DNA of 64,000 nt from Monilinia fructicola. Its lineage: Eukaryota > Ascomycota > Leotiomycetes > Helotiales > Sclerotiniaceae. The DNA is taken from positions 469,501 to 533,500 of the forward strand of contig VICG01000007.1 in NCBI GenBank assembly GCA_008692225.1, in the 5' to 3' direction. The translations under genes and the position numbers were made by a program. Below, piece by piece: positions 35,201 to 48,401 of this stretch; the stretch's first letter is position 1, and each line of letters opens with the position of its first letter. Under the pieces are notes generated by a model that had not been told where the DNA came from, did no database searches, and worked only from the letters and a program-made list of their open reading frames with translations.

Positions 35201-38200
35201 GACAATCCCGCAGAGCTCCATTCAGCTTTTGATGCCATGAATACAGAATATTTTTGAAGCCAACTTTACCGTCATGTTCTAATAAACCTTTCACAATACC
35301 ATCTGCATCAATAGCTTTAGCGAAGCCTGGTAGGTTCTTGCTTGTTCCCCACGCCTCTTTTTCGTACACTGCCTGATCACTGTGCCAACGAGCCAGGTCT
35401 GTCAAGACTAATCTCAGGAAACGGCCCAAGTTTTCCGCCTCACGTACAGTACATGTGAAGATCATCGAACGTAAGCGGTTTGATCTGAAAAGTCTACCAT
35501 ATAGTGAGAGAGTTCGGAAGTTTGGTGTTCCATTGTCGTGTAAGAATTTGATCATCCGGAAGGAGAAATCTGCATCGCTAGGAGATAGCAGTAATCGTGG
35601 AAGTAAGCATCGTTCAAGGAACGAGTCGCTCACGAGGTCGCCCTTCACGTTACTGAACCATAAGTTTTTGCGTCTTAGAAGACGGTTTTTCTTTCCCGAA
35701 AAAGCCCCAACTTGTTTGCCAAATTCTGTCAGTAAGTTGTCCCTAGTCGTGGCCAACAATTTCTTGGTCTCTTCCTTCTTTGCCATACCGGCCCTAGTCA
35801 TATCTGTACGGTCCTTCATTACATCTCCTTGCTCTTTAAGGAGACGAGAAATCTCGGCTTCATAGCTGTGGCTAGGAATAGCCAGATCGCTTAGAGTTGA
35901 ACTCCAGAAAACAACGTAAAACTCAGAGGTGAGGAAAGCCCAGGAACCTTCGGGTAGAACCTCCTCAACGGTGGTGATGTACGGTAGCAAAAGCTCGTGC
36001 AGCGGGTCTGCTTCTAGTACTGCTACTTCGGAGGGCGAGACTACTTCTTTGACATCTGACATCTGTACATCGTCCTTCGCTGTGCCATCCTCTGCAGGTA
36101 ACTCCTCGGTTGAATTATTTTGACCATCACCGTTCATACCAACATCACCTTCTGCATCCACCTCTGGGGCTGGACCTTCCGCCGCTGATGGTGGAGACTT
36201 CACACTACCATTAGGATTGGGTGATGGTAATTTGGAGATGCGATGTGCAATACTTGGACGCCCGATCATGAAAGCGAGTGTTGGGTCCAGGCCAAAATCT
36301 TTCATGAGTTCTGGAATTCCTGGAACGAGATCATCAAACTCTTCAATTGAGAGGTTACTGCGTAGAAGATCGAGAAATTGGAAAAGGATCATCTGGGTGT
36401 CATCGATCATTGTAGCTAATAGTTTGATGGGTGCCTCATCATCCGAAACATTATAAATGGCGGATTGTCTATGCTGCGCAATGGATAACAAAAGTTGTCC
36501 ACCTAGCTTAGTATCAGTCAACCCCCTCATTAGTCTTTTCGCCGTCTTTAGTGATTCGTATCGTTTGTCTTGGAGGTTGATTAATGTCTGGCGCCTCAAA
36601 AGTTCACCTCCGGTCATGGCAGCAAGTTGGGCGTCGGTGAAGTCGGTGTCTGGCACAATTCCCGACATTTGAGCAATGAGCTCCTTGAGAATAACCAAGT
36701 CCGTAGAGTTTCCCCGGTGGAGCTGGTCATTAACATACTGAATGACAGGGACCAAATTCATAATAGAGTATCGTTTGAAGACTTTGCCTGAGAACCTAGA
36801 CAATGCGAGGAGCCATCTACTAGGAAGAAGCGCAAATTCTGCATCATTTCGATTCCTATCCTTTCCCCCAATGAACTCAAAAAGTGACCATACCAAAACG
36901 TCGTACCCCAAGTCAGTGAAATATTTTCCGCACTCGACGACAACTTCCGTGAGATTGGTATATGCTTCAATCTGCCCCAAAGCAACACTGAAAACCACGC
37001 CTGGGGATGCAAATGCAATTTTCGCTAAATTCCGTGCCATGACAGTGAGATTAGTCATACTAATCCTCTTCATGGTACTAATGGTCTCAGATTTAGTCTT
37101 AGCAAATGCAGTTCTCATTGCTGGCAAGCGAGAGATCTGGCCTTCAAACCACTCTGCATAAATAGAATATCGGATAGAGATAGGATAGAAGCGAAGCATG
37201 CCATACACTTCATTGGCCACACTTGTATTTTCTTTAGTCATACTGAGTGCTGGAACAAGGAGGCGCTTAAGAAGATCTTGCCATCTGTCGAAATTATGTG
37301 CTGAGTGATCTTCGGCAAGACTTTGGGTGCCAATCCTGGCTAGTTTTGACAACAGAGGGGCATCTTTACCAATATTGACACCAGAGATATTGAGTAAGGA
37401 TCCACAAAGGGTGAATACATCATCCACAGTCTGACAGATAGGTACATTGTCTGCCCATTCGTCCCAGTAGAATCTATATGCATTGTTGTCATTCGTATCG
37501 TATTTGTCTGGGAAGGGCCATCGTAATTGCTTTTCGAGGAGGTAAAGCGAGTAAGCGTATCGAACCCTTTGGCATGCCAGTCTGATCGGGATCGATGACT
37601 TTCTTGCTCGACAGTCGGTGACCATGGAAGCAGATGGTCGACTTAAATCAAAAACGTGCTGGATGGAATGATTCAGGATACGATGTATCAGATCAAGAAG
37701 TTCGGGGTATGCTTCCGGTAGCCAAGGAAAGCGGCCGAGGATGAATAGAGCTTCAGGAATTGCTCCGATTGTTAACAGACAGGTAAGAAGTTGTACTTTT
37801 TGGTCTGAAGGCTCATCCAACTTATCTTTGTCGTCAACTTCGGCGGTTGGTTTTCCAGACGTATCGGTCTTGGTAGCGGCCGTTTCAACGTGTCCGTCCA
37901 CCATTTGGTAAAGTGTCATCTACCAGAGCCCCAGCCATCATCAGTGCATTCATTGTACCTCCACGACTAGCCTTTTCCTTCTCCTCTATTTCCTTCATTT
38001 TGACATCACGAACGGCTTCCATGTCATCGTCTAGAGGCCATAGATGAGGGTATAGATCTTTTAAGGAGATGAACCAATCTTAATCAACAACGCCGTCAGA
38101 TATATCAAATTCGCAGGTAGTAATGTCTTCATTATCTCGAGCCGCCGAGGCATAAAAACGCAGTTTGAATCCAAGCAATTGAGCTGCTGTTCTGTTTCCG

Positions 38201-39612
38201 GAAGGTGGATAAGTTCCTGTAGCTTTGATCCATAGATGATCTGCATCAAGTTTTGCATCATCTTCTTTGAGAAATCGTTCCTTCGTTTCGGCATCCACAG
38301 CCTGCCTACCCCCAAGCTCGAAGAACGCTTCAATCCCAACTTCACGAGCCCGATCCCAGAATAATTTGTCGCGCTCTAAACGTTGGATCTTAGCTATCTC
38401 TTCCTCTTCGTCAGTTGAAGTCCAACCGGGGGCGCTCGGTAAAGCCCAAGGTGGAAGACCGCCGCATCGAGTGACTTGATCAAAATCACCGCTTCTCGGC
38501 CACCAAGAACTGGCCCGAAGGAGCTTGATAAAGAAACGGAAATGTTTGATTAGAACTGCCGCAAACACATCCAATGTAATATCAAGTACTCTTCCAACAT
38601 CCAAGTCGAATGTCCCAATCAGGCCCTTCACCTTCTCAAAGGCATCCTCAACAACTTCGCTTGAAGGCGGTTCACTCCCACTGGTTGTAAAAAGCTCAGT
38701 TACCAGTTTTTGAATACCCCTCGGTTTCCTCCCTCAAAAGATTATAATTTGCCTGTCGATAGAGAAGGTGGGTAGCCTGTCGAATCCCCATGCGTATAAA
38801 AGTATCTCTCGTGAGCCCGAGATTCAAGAGAAGAGTAGCGTCCAACTTTTGTCGCAAAATAGATGCTGGTATTCCTGTAGAGAAAACAAATGCTCGAAGT
38901 GCCGCATTCGGTGATTTCAGATCTTCCAATTCGCACATCATTGATAGAGAATCAAGAAATAGAGTTTGTGGTTCTAAGGTGCCTGGGACATCCTCTGCCG
39001 GTGCAGTATCTGGCCCTAATATTTCTTTTGATGCAATTGCCCGCATCTGCGCCATCGAGGCGGCCGTCAAAAGTTGCGCGAATGAATTCTTGAAATACCG
39101 TAGCCAAGTCCATCGTATCTTCGTCCTGGCGAGCTTGGATGCCCTTTTTCCACAACCTGTTGCCGGCCAGTGGCATTCCACGAGGACATTTGATCATCGG
39201 TAAGAAAAACGTAGTCGAATGGAGCAGGCTCTGGGTTCCAACTAGGACTGATCATATCGTTTGGAGTGGGAGTTTGCGCTGGCGTCTGGGCAGCGCTCGA
39301 AGGTCTAGGGGGTGGAGACATAGGTCCTGGTGTTGGAGTGGCTCTGGTAGCTATCGAGAGGTTACTAGGATTGCTCGAATTATTCGAATTGTTTGAACTG
39401 TTCGAACTGCGACCATCATTTCTACGTCCTCTACCCCCACCTTGATTACCTTGCCCCCCCCTACTGTTTCTTCTGTTGCCGCCTTCGCGCATACCAGATT
39501 CTCTTTCATGCTGACCCAAAGAAGTATTTCCTGGTCGATGAGGTGAAGGTCGAGGCTCACCCTGATCTACGGAATTTCTGTCATTCCTCTTTCTCTTCCC
39601 TGCTGGAGCCAT
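32227..39612 (-). CDS. tho2: THO complex subunit 2 (Tho2/THOC2), frame broken in six places
   Basis: Tho2 is the large scaffold of the nuclear THO complex, coupling transcription to mRNA export and limiting R-loops. The locus has two small introns (34917-34964 and 34749-34800) and would encode about 2,400 residues. The N-terminus is RG/N-rich and disordered (MAPAGKRKRND). Next comes the folded Tho2 N-terminal region (PFDYVFLTDDQMSSWNATGR, SWWPRSGDFDQVTRCGG, FLKEDDAKLDADHLWIKATG). The uninterrupted 998-residue ORF at 34923-37919 follows, with GAIPEALFILGRFPWLPE and ICHRIL-like helical repeats. The C-terminus is low complexity, with NPERLALVNPERQEMINPER repeats and RS/DR/RG tracts. One extra base is needed to explain the frame at 39145-39149, 39026-39029, 38707-38711, 37888-37889 and 34143-34144, and a TAA stands at 38080-38082 where Gln is expected. 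Conservation on both sides of each break argues for sequence error. Confidence 0.88.
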
Positions 39613-40396
39613 CTCCAAATCTATCAATAGAGCTCAACGATCTGCGTACATGTGTATGGAACGCCTGATAACAATAAAGAAGCGTCTGCGATTTGCGATT
39701 TGCGATTTGCGATTTTCAATTTGAAATGAGTCGTCCAAAGTTGAGTTGGTTGAGATTTTGTGGAAGCTGAGGTTATTGAATGATCAAAGAATTCTGAAAC
39801 TCAACCACAAGTTATGTGCGACAATAGAATCAAGAGCCTAACTTTTCGTATCTCAAGTTGGGAGAGAGTATTCTCAATTGATGATATCCATGAATAACTT
39901 CTTCAAATTCCAAGCAATGAAGGTTTCCCGCGTTCGCGTGAGATAAAACTACGCTAAGCCTTATTGATATCTAGCGTTAATTAGTAGGTGGTAGCTGGAG
40001 ATACTACCTAGCTAGGTAGGTAGATACTGTACTCCGTAGTTGATTGTGTTGATTACTGTATTATGCTGCAGCTGAGCCTCACCATGGCATGGGCCAAGCT
40101 ACGAACCTCAGCCTCAACCCACCTCAGCCTCATTTTCGTCCTACCTCAGCCTCATCTAAAATTCATGAAAACGGCTTCACACCCTTGTTCAATTGTTCTC
40201 GGTTACACAACATAAATACCGACCTCCGACATCGAACGAAAATTTCTTTGCTCGTAAATTTCATTATGACTGGGTCTTGATGACGTTTTTCTGGACATCC
40301 CCCCTCCTCTATTGACTCGGTCAAGCAAGACTTGTATAATGATATAAATTCCTTGGATTCTTCCTCAATAGAATTCAACAATACATTTATCACACA
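39613..40396. promoter_or_regulatory. Shared divergent promoter region of tho2 and homoserine O-acetyltransferase
   Basis: The 784 bp separate two start codons facing away from each other. The sequence contains a CGATTTG tandem (39690-39715) and an imperfect palindrome around ACTACCTAGCTAGGTAGGTAG at about 40001-40022. A direct repeat of CTCAGCCTCA units lies at 40076-40155. I see no known regulator site that I would name. Confidence 0.4.
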
Positions 40397-42064
40397 ATGG
40401 CATCTTCACCAAAGTCCCATGGTTCTGCGGGCTCAGAATCCCATAGAACAAGATACGGTCAGTGATAACATCTCAATGAGTTGCACAAAGTACTCTTCAA
40501 TCTTTGGAAGAAGCAGTGACTGAATACTACAAGAAAGAACGCAGCAACAACCTGAGAACCCATTTGCATCTCTCATACCAGACCAAACTATCGCGATAAT
40601 TCCATCCTTCACCTTGGAATCTGGCGAAACTTTGCACAATATTCCATTGGCATACAGCACTAGAGGAAAATTGTCACCCAATCGTGACAATGCTATGGTT
40701 ATATGCCATGCCTTGACTGGTAGTGCCGATGTCAGCGATTGGTGGGGACCTCTTCTCGGCGGACCGGGCAGAGCTTTTGATATCTCCAGGTTCTTTGTGA
40801 TATGCATGAATAGTTTGGGAAGCCTTACGGTAGTGCAAGTCCAGTCACCTGTAAGAATGGAGACCCAAAAAATGAGAGATATGGTCCTGAATTCCCTTTG
40901 ACAAACTATTCGAGACGACGTCAAGTATGTGGTCATGGTATCTCCTAGCGCGATACAAAACTGACTGGCTTCAGTATTCACAAACTTCTTCTGGATGATC
41001 TAGGAGTTCGACAAGTCGCAGCTGTCATCGGAGGATCTATGGGAGGTATGTTGGTTTTGGAGTGGGCCTACTTCGGCAAGGAGTATGTCCGAGCCATTGT
41101 CCCGATTGCAACATCTAGCAGACATAGTGCCTGGGGTATCAGTTGGGGAGAAGCCCAAAGACAAAGCATTTATGCGGATCCGAAGTACGATGATGGCTAT
41201 TACCCATTTTCAGACCCTCCGACAGCAGGTCTTGGTGCAGCACGCATGTCTGCGCTTCTCACATACAGAAGTCGTAACTCATTCGAGGCAAAGATTTGGT
41301 CGAAACATACCCGACGCTTCAAAGAAACAAACCATCAGCGAAGGCCAGCAACCAACCAATCCATCGGATATACACCGAGCAATTCATAATGATGGACACA
41401 GGCAGACAAGATCACCTATATCGTCGAGGCCTGGAAGCTCCGCCGCAATTTCAACACTGGCCAGTGAAAACGACAACCGCAAACAGTGGTAACCCTGCGA
41501 ACTTCACCGATCCTCAGTTCCATGGCGCAACTCCATCATCGTCCCCACCACACCAGAGCGTCCTCAAACCAAGCGCAAGTCAACTTCTCACTATTTCTCT
41601 GCACAATCATATCTTCGTTACCAAGGTGAAAAGTTTGTCAAACGATTCGATGGAAATTGTTACATTGCCATCACTCGTAAACTTGATACTCATGACGTAT
41701 CCAGGTATCGTGTTCCTGCAGATTCAGCGGATCCGATCGCGGAAGCTCTTGCGCAAATCCAACAGCCAACGTTGGTGCTTGGGATCGAGAGTGATGGACT
41801 TTTCACCTTCGATGAACAGAAGGAGATTGCAGCCTCTGTGCCAATGCACGTCTAAAGAAGATTGAATCTCCCGAAGGACATGACGCATTCTTACTGCAGT
41901 TTGAACAGGTCAATCAGCACATTCTAGAGTTTCTGAATGAAGTTTTGCCTGACATCATGGAAGCGCCTGGTGTTGAAGGGGTCGAAGCTGAAGATGGAGT
42001 AGGCGCTATCACCAAGAGCAGTACCTTTGGAGAGGCAGAAGTGGATGACATTACAGCATGGTAG
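40397..42064 (+). CDS. met2: Homoserine O-acetyltransferase (MET2), several 1-nt frameshifts
   Basis: This alpha/beta-hydrolase-fold enzyme acetylates L-homoserine with acetyl-CoA in methionine biosynthesis. The recognised blocks in order are IIPSFTLESGETLHNIPLAY, CHALTGSADVSDWWGPLLGG, the nucleophile elbow VAAVIGGSMGGMLVLEWAYF, SAQSYLRYQGEKFVKRFDGN, PTLVLGIESDGLFTF with the acid, and SPEGHDAFLLQFEQ with the catalytic His. It ends EVDDITAW at 42064. An intron lies at 40925-40974, and an N-terminal one at about 40455-40550 is likely. The blocks lie in different frames. Breaks fall near 40823 (one C missing from CC), 41290-41292 (one A too many), twice within about 41480-41560, and 41843-41844 (one A missing). 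Since the catalytic residues and domain order are intact, the breaks look like sequencing error. Confidence 0.9.
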
Positions 42065-43911
42065 ATGGAGCATGGAGCATCACTGAAATTGTACACGATA
42101 TTTACATGCTCCCGTTTTTCGCGCTTGGGGTTGATCAACGCCTGATCATACTCACTTCACGGTCAGTCCTTACTCTTCTATTCATCCAGTACCCAATCAT
42201 CTTTTGACATTATATGATGAAATATTTCGGATGTTAAATCATTATATCTCCGAGAGCGCAAAACCGTGTGGAGATTTTCCGTTGCCTTCCTTCTGATTGT
42301 CTAATATATATTCACTGGCTTGACATTTTACTTTCAGTCTTACAATATACTGACCATGTGATAGTATTTGATGTTGCGACTGAGGCGCAAGGTATTGAAC
42401 TTGAAAGGCAAAGGAATGAAAAAGACATCAAGTAACGAGATGCTGAAGGGGTAAAATAGGTGGAGGATGGAAATGAAAGCTATCCATAATAAATTGTAAA
42501 TGCGACATTAGCATGTCAAGCTTATCCCTGACCTCTCGAGCTCAAGATACTGAAAAGCAACGGAAATATAAAATGATTACGTTTCTTTTTGTGCTTGTGT
42601 TATGCCGATTAGATGAACACATAATCTCATGCCCAGCCTTGGAGCTCAGAGCTCACAGCTGTGAGCTCCATCCAAGTCTTGCTTCATGGGCAGGCAGGCA
42701 ATTGAGGACACCCCAAGCATCATCAGTTAAGCCCAAGCATCAATCCTAATGTACTGTACTATATCAAGCATCCATCCATCCATCCATCCATCCATCCATC
42801 CCAGTAATCCCAGTAATCCCACCAAGCAAAACTCCACTCACAGCACTCCACTAGGAACCACCCACCCAGCAAACCACCTTTTATCAGCCACGCAGTAACA
42901 AGTAATAGACACGACTATTCGATTCGATCGATACCTTGCTCAGATAAATTCAGGATGAGCCTCTCTCTAGGTTGATTCTCAGATTTCTTTCTCGTTCCAT
43001 GGAGGTTCTGGTTAGGTTGTAGGTTCTACTCTAGCGCTGTGGGTAGCTGTAGCTGTAGCTGTAGCTGTAGTGTAGCTGTAAGTTAGGTGTTTCCTTTGCC
43101 TTTGGCTTGGAATTACTTTGTCTTGTTTTGTGTCTTGCCTTGCCTTGCCTTGCCTTACTCTATATATAAGTGCTAGGTAGGGTAGAGAGAGATAGATAGA
43201 TAGATGATAATTTCAATCTTCTCTTCTTTTCTCTTTTCTCTCAATCTTCCAATCTGATTCGTTACCAACCAACCAATCAACCGTTCATCGTTTGTGTATC
43301 TGTGTCTGGCCGGGTGTCTGTCTGTGTGTCGGCGTGTATAATACAGTATGTAAGCTACAGTATGTAGTTCTATGTATGATTACATGTATGCATGTATGCA
43401 TACATACGTTTCTGGAAGGTTGGATGGATGGATGGATGAGTGGGTGGAATGTCTTTCTCTGCTGATCTTGTAGTCAATGTTATGGCGAGGATTGGGGAGT
43501 AGGGTGGGTAGGTAGGTACTAGGTAGGTAGGTAGGTTTATCTGGAGGGAGGCGGCGGGGGTTGTTGGTGGGGTGGAAGTTTGTTTTTAGTTGGGTGGGTG
43601 CGTGGGTGGGTGCGTGGGTGGCTGGATGGGTTGATGAGGAGGGAGAGGTGGAGGGAGGTATGTACTGTAGGTACTTGTAGGTAGGTACTGGGTAGTGGGA
43701 GAGGGACTAGGGAGCTAGAGAGAGGTAGAGAGGTAAATATCCATCAGAGCTTATTTGCTCATTTCCTCTCATTTCTCCTTCCTTGCACATTCGCCATCTG
43801 ATAATATAATCGACACCATGTATCCTGCACAATGAGCAATTTAGTGGTGATGGCGATCTTGGGATGGGATGGGATGGGATGGGATCGATGATTATGGTTT
43901 GGTAGGGGGGT

Positions 43912-44034
43912 CTGTATGTATGTATGTATGTATGTATGTATGTATGTATGTATGTATGTATGTATGTATGTATGTATGTATGTATGTATGTATGTATGTA
44001 TGTATGTATGTATGTATGTATGTATGTATGTATA
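43912..44034. repeat. TGTA microsatellite, about 30 copies
   Basis: An uninterrupted TGTA run of about 120 bp creates a spurious CMYV repeat ORF. Confidence 0.95.
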
Positions 44035-44726
44035 TGATGTACCTAGGTAGCTGCTGTTGATGTTACTGTATTCAGTAGGAGTAGGTAAATAGACTGACTC
44101 GAAGCTATGATCGAAGGTTACCAGAGAGCAATATATAGTCTGATCGCTGGGTTTTTAGGATTTATGCTTTTTTGCTCGGTGGAAAGATGGGGAGGGGGAT
44201 GGTGGAAAGACGGAAAGGTACCATGGCGGGATCGTAAGAATGGTAGGATGGATGGATGGATGGATGGATGGATCTAGCGAGGATTGTCTTGGGTTTGGAA
44301 CTATAAAAAGTGTTGACCTCATCGTTATTTTTGGTCAGTGCATTTGTTGAGTTATCCACTTGTTTGTCTACTTACGAGTTGGTAGGTGTTATAAGCTCTT
44401 ATTGTGCGTTTTGTTTGGGTTTGTGGAATTTGGATTTGGATTTGGTTTATTGTTTGAGGGAAAAGGGCGGGAGGGAGGGGAGAGGGGAGAGGGGAGAGGA
44501 GAGAGGAGAGAGCCGAAGAGGGGAGGAGAGGAGGAGTTGTTAGCGGAGGAGGAGAGGAGGAGTTGTTAGCGGAGGAGGAAAGGATGAAAGCAGCTAGGCC
44601 GGGAGGAGTTGTTTAAACGGAAAGGGAAGAGGTGGATAGTTCCAATAGAAGGATTAGTTGAAGTAATAAGTGAATTGAGTTTTTAGTTTAGTTTCTTATA
44701 TTAACATTAACTTTGCCTACTCATTA

Positions 44727-45813
44727 GAAGAATCCACGGGCCAACTGAACACACTGGCCAACTGAACAGTCTAACCTAATTAGGTCACCGCTTTCAAGCT
44801 TTAACCTAAATTTCTACTATTATTCTTATTATTATATTCAATATTAAATCAAATTATAATAATTATACTTTTTAAAATAATAATAAACTAATCTTTATAA
44901 TATATATAATTTAACTTTATTAATTTTTTTTAATTATATTATTTAAATCATATAAAAAATTCTTAAAAATTAAAATTAATAATCTTTTTCTTAAATAAAA
45001 AATAGAATATTTTTTGATTTTCTTAAAGCTATTAAATATTATTTTATAGTATTTATATTTAAACAAAATCTATAATTATTTAATATAACCGTATATTATT
45101 TTTTTATATAATCTCCTTTTTATTTTTATTTTCGTTTTGAATAAATTTTTCAATGAATTATTAAATAAATTGTTAAATAAATCTTTAAATAAATCTTTAA
45201 ATAAATCTTTAAATAAATCTTTAAATAAAATTTTAAATTTTATTAATTTAAGTTTATTATTAGTTTATTTATTAAATTAAATTATAATTATTTTTTTTTA
45301 TAAATATATAAAAATATTAATTAAAAAACATAGTTATTGTTATAAACATTGAAAATCTTAATATAGTTTTTTTTAAAAAAAAATTATTATTAATTTTATT
45401 TAATAATTTTAATTTTAATAAAATAAAGCTTTATAAGTATACTTATAAAAAAGTAATTTATATACTTTTTAATTAATTATAAATAAAATTAAAAGATTTA
45501 ATATTAATATAGTTGCTTTTATATTTAATATTTATAAATTAAATAAATAAATCTATTAAAAAAGCTTTATTATTATAAATTTAAAATATATTAATAAAAT
45601 AATAAAAAGAATTTAAATTAAAGATTTTTAATTAATTATATTAAAAAATAGAATATATTATTAAAAGTAATATTATTATAAAAATACATACTAACTAATA
45701 GTAAAGTATTAAAGTGAAATATACCTTTAAAAATGGAATATTGCCTGTACATCACCTAAAAGGGTCTAGCGCGTTCAGTTGGCCAGTGTGTTCAGTTGGC
45801 CCGTGGATCCTTC
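44727..45813. mobile_element. AT-rich TIR element with internally duplicated ends, about 1.09 kb
   Basis: The left end reads GAAGAATCCACGGGCCAACT, continuing GAACACACTGGCCAACTGAAC. The right end, read on the other strand, begins GAAGGATCCACGGGCCAACT and continues the same way, giving about 40 bp of inverted repeat. Within each TIR the unit GGCCAACTGAAC occurs twice in direct orientation. TA dinucleotides flank the ends (44725-44726 and 45814-45815). The interior is almost pure A+T without an ORF, consistent with a repeat-induced-point-mutation-degraded or non-autonomous element. The exact outer boundary is the least certain part. Confidence 0.82.
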
Positions 45814-46031
45814 TATATATCTACTCACCACTTACCTAGATGGTGTAGTATTAGTATGGATAGTAAAGTATGAATGATTTCATGACTGTCTAGATCCTCA
45901 TCCACATATCAATATACCACCAGCTACCAGCTACCAGCTACAGCTCCCAGCTCCAGCTCCCACCTACCACTAATCTACTTATAAACTCTCTTCTATGATG
46001 ATTCCAAGGGTAACCTATCTTGTAGGGAACC

Positions 46032-46100
46032 TTACATATAAGATGTTATATAAAAAATATCAAGATGTTCTTTAAATATCTTATATAACATCTTATGTAA
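46032..46100. repeat. Inverted repeat (hairpin) in AT-rich DNA
   Basis: TTACATATAAGATGTTATAT near 46032 is mirrored by ATATAACATCTTATGTAA ending at 46100, with a short AT-rich centre that also contains CAAGATGTTC. It could be a remnant of a small palindromic element. Confidence 0.65.
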
Positions 46101-46302
46101 CACCTTAATTATATTTACTTTATATATAGGATAATAGACGATTTCTAGCTAATCATATAATACTAGTAATCAACCTGCGTACTCGAGTATATGTATGTGT
46201 GTGTGTATATATAATTATAAGGCTGAAATATATTAGATATTAAACTTACATTTTCTTACTCGAGTATAAAGAATAACATTATAAGAGTACCTAGTATATT
46301 CT

Positions 46303-46305
46303 GTT

Positions 46306-46396
<91 letters not shown>

Positions 46397-46424
46397 TTTT
46401 ATTTATTTATTTATTTATTTATTT

Positions 46425-46475
<51 letters not shown>

Positions 46476-46490
46476 TTATTTATTTATTTT

Positions 46491-46581
<91 letters not shown>

Positions 46582-46585
46582 TTTT

Positions 46586-46680
<95 letters not shown>

Positions 46681-46687
46681 TTATTTA
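46303..46687. repeat. Long TTTA tetranucleotide array, about 385 bp
   Basis: Nearly perfect TTTA repeats are interrupted only by occasional one-base changes such as TTTTA or TTATTTATTT. The length suggests an unstable locus and a place where assembly length is unreliable. Confidence 0.95.
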
Positions 46688-48401
46688 TAAAGCTTTCTAT
46701 TCTTTAATACTTTCTACTCAAATATTCTATATCATTTTATTATTGTTTATTCTAGAGTAGATACAATAGTATACGATTAGACGCTACCTACCTAAGTAAG
46801 TATCTACCTTATGATGTGTATTTATGAATATATTCTTTCCTCTTTATTCTTTAGTATTTTACTTTAAAGTAGTTACTATAATGATATCCATACTATTAAA
46901 TACTATCTACTTGAGTACCCTATAAAGTATCTTTATCATTTATTCTAAAGTAGAGATTACTACCAGATGCTAGCTATCTACCTAACTACCTACCTACTAC
47001 CTATCCACTGTACCTACCTCGCTAATCAAGTCCTTGTAGATAGACTATAATTCTTGGTGGTAAGGTGCTATCTAGGTATATCAACAACTAATGATAACTA
47101 GGTTTGAGATGAACATGAAAGTGTTGAAGCTAGACATCTAATTAGTTGGTTAAAGAGAAGGGAAAGACAAGATAAGACAAGACAAGACAAGACGAGACAA
47201 AACAAAGAAGACAAGACAAGCTTAGAACTATTCTTCTTATTCTTCTTCTTCTACTTCGACTTCGACTTCTACTTCTACTTCTATTTCTTCTTTTTTAATC
47301 TTCCTTTAATCTTCCTTTAATCTCCAGGGCTTCTTTAATCTTCCTTTAACCTTCCCTCTTTTATCCTCATTTATACTTTCCCATTCATATCTAAATCCTA
47401 TACTTCTAATTGCTATACTCATACCTAGACTCATAGACTCATAGACTCATAGTCCCATTTTGACTTTGACACTATTACAATAGGTTTCTACTAAAAGGTA
47501 AGGTACTTGTTAGATCCCAAGGTTAATAACTAACTCACTTCAATCGTACCTTGCATTAAATCCATTCCACTTACTTTCAAAAAAGGTTGGATGCTATTTC
47601 AATCTCCTTCAATCCAAATCCAAATCCAAATCCAAATCCAAATCCCATCCAAATCTTATTATATACAATTCTTAACTGAACAACTCACTTACTTTGCCTT
47701 GCCTTGCATTGTCTTGCTTTGCCTCACCTTACCTTACCTTACCTTACCTTACTTCACTCACCTCGTAAAATTGTTTCTTTTATAGGAAGAAAATCAACAA
47801 TCAATCAATTTGGGAATACCTTCTCATTTGCAATTAATGAATAGAATACCTTTGGCTGACGACGACGATTACGACAACTTCTTTTCTTCTTGTCTACTTT
47901 TTCTACTTTTCTACTTTTCTACTTCTCTACTTCTTTACTTCCCTACTACACCTTTCTTCCTACCTAACCTCAACAACCGAACCTTAACAACCGAACCGTA
48001 CCTACCTACTCATCTACTCAACTCATATAACCTTGGATCGTATACAACACACAACAATTCTTTTCCTTCCTGATCATTCTCACCTCATATCATCTTTGAT
48101 ATCCCTCTCATCTTTTATTCTTCTTCATTTGTTTTATTCTTAATTCTTTCTTGTTTCTTTCTCCTGCTCCCTCCCCCTCTTCCTCTTCCTCTTCATCTTC
48201 CTCTTCATCTTCCCCTTGCCCTTCTTTTAGTTCGCCTTTTCTACCTACTTTACAAAGACTGTGTACTACCCAAAGTAGTATTGACCGCACTCAAACCTTT
48301 CCTTTGTCCTGGTATCATTTGTGCAACCTCGAGTTCACAGTCTCAAAACCACAAGAGTCCAGTCTCATTACAAATATCACTTTCGTTGTAATTAACCCAA
48401 G

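Larger units (their letters stand above)
42065..48401. other. Long repeat-rich intergenic region
   Basis: These 6.3 kb hold no supported gene. They consist of short tandem repeats: CATC at 42772-42800, GTAGCT at 43040-43080, GGGAT at 43861-43886, TGTA at 43912-44034, GGAT at 44245-44272, TTTA at 46303-46687, CAAATC at 47620-47650 and CTTAC at 47715-47750. There is also an AT-rich TIR element at 44727-45813. The long pyrimidine-rich stretch at 47860-48240 leads up to the sterol reductase and may be its promoter/5' UTR. Confidence 0.6.

Noticed and set aside
43869..44060. ORF of CMYV repeats
   Set aside because: It is simply the TGTA microsatellite read in frame; there is no coding signal outside the repeat.
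48108..48290. Glu-rich minus-strand ORF
   Set aside because: It is the complement of the pyrimidine-rich tract upstream of the sterol reductase, not a gene.
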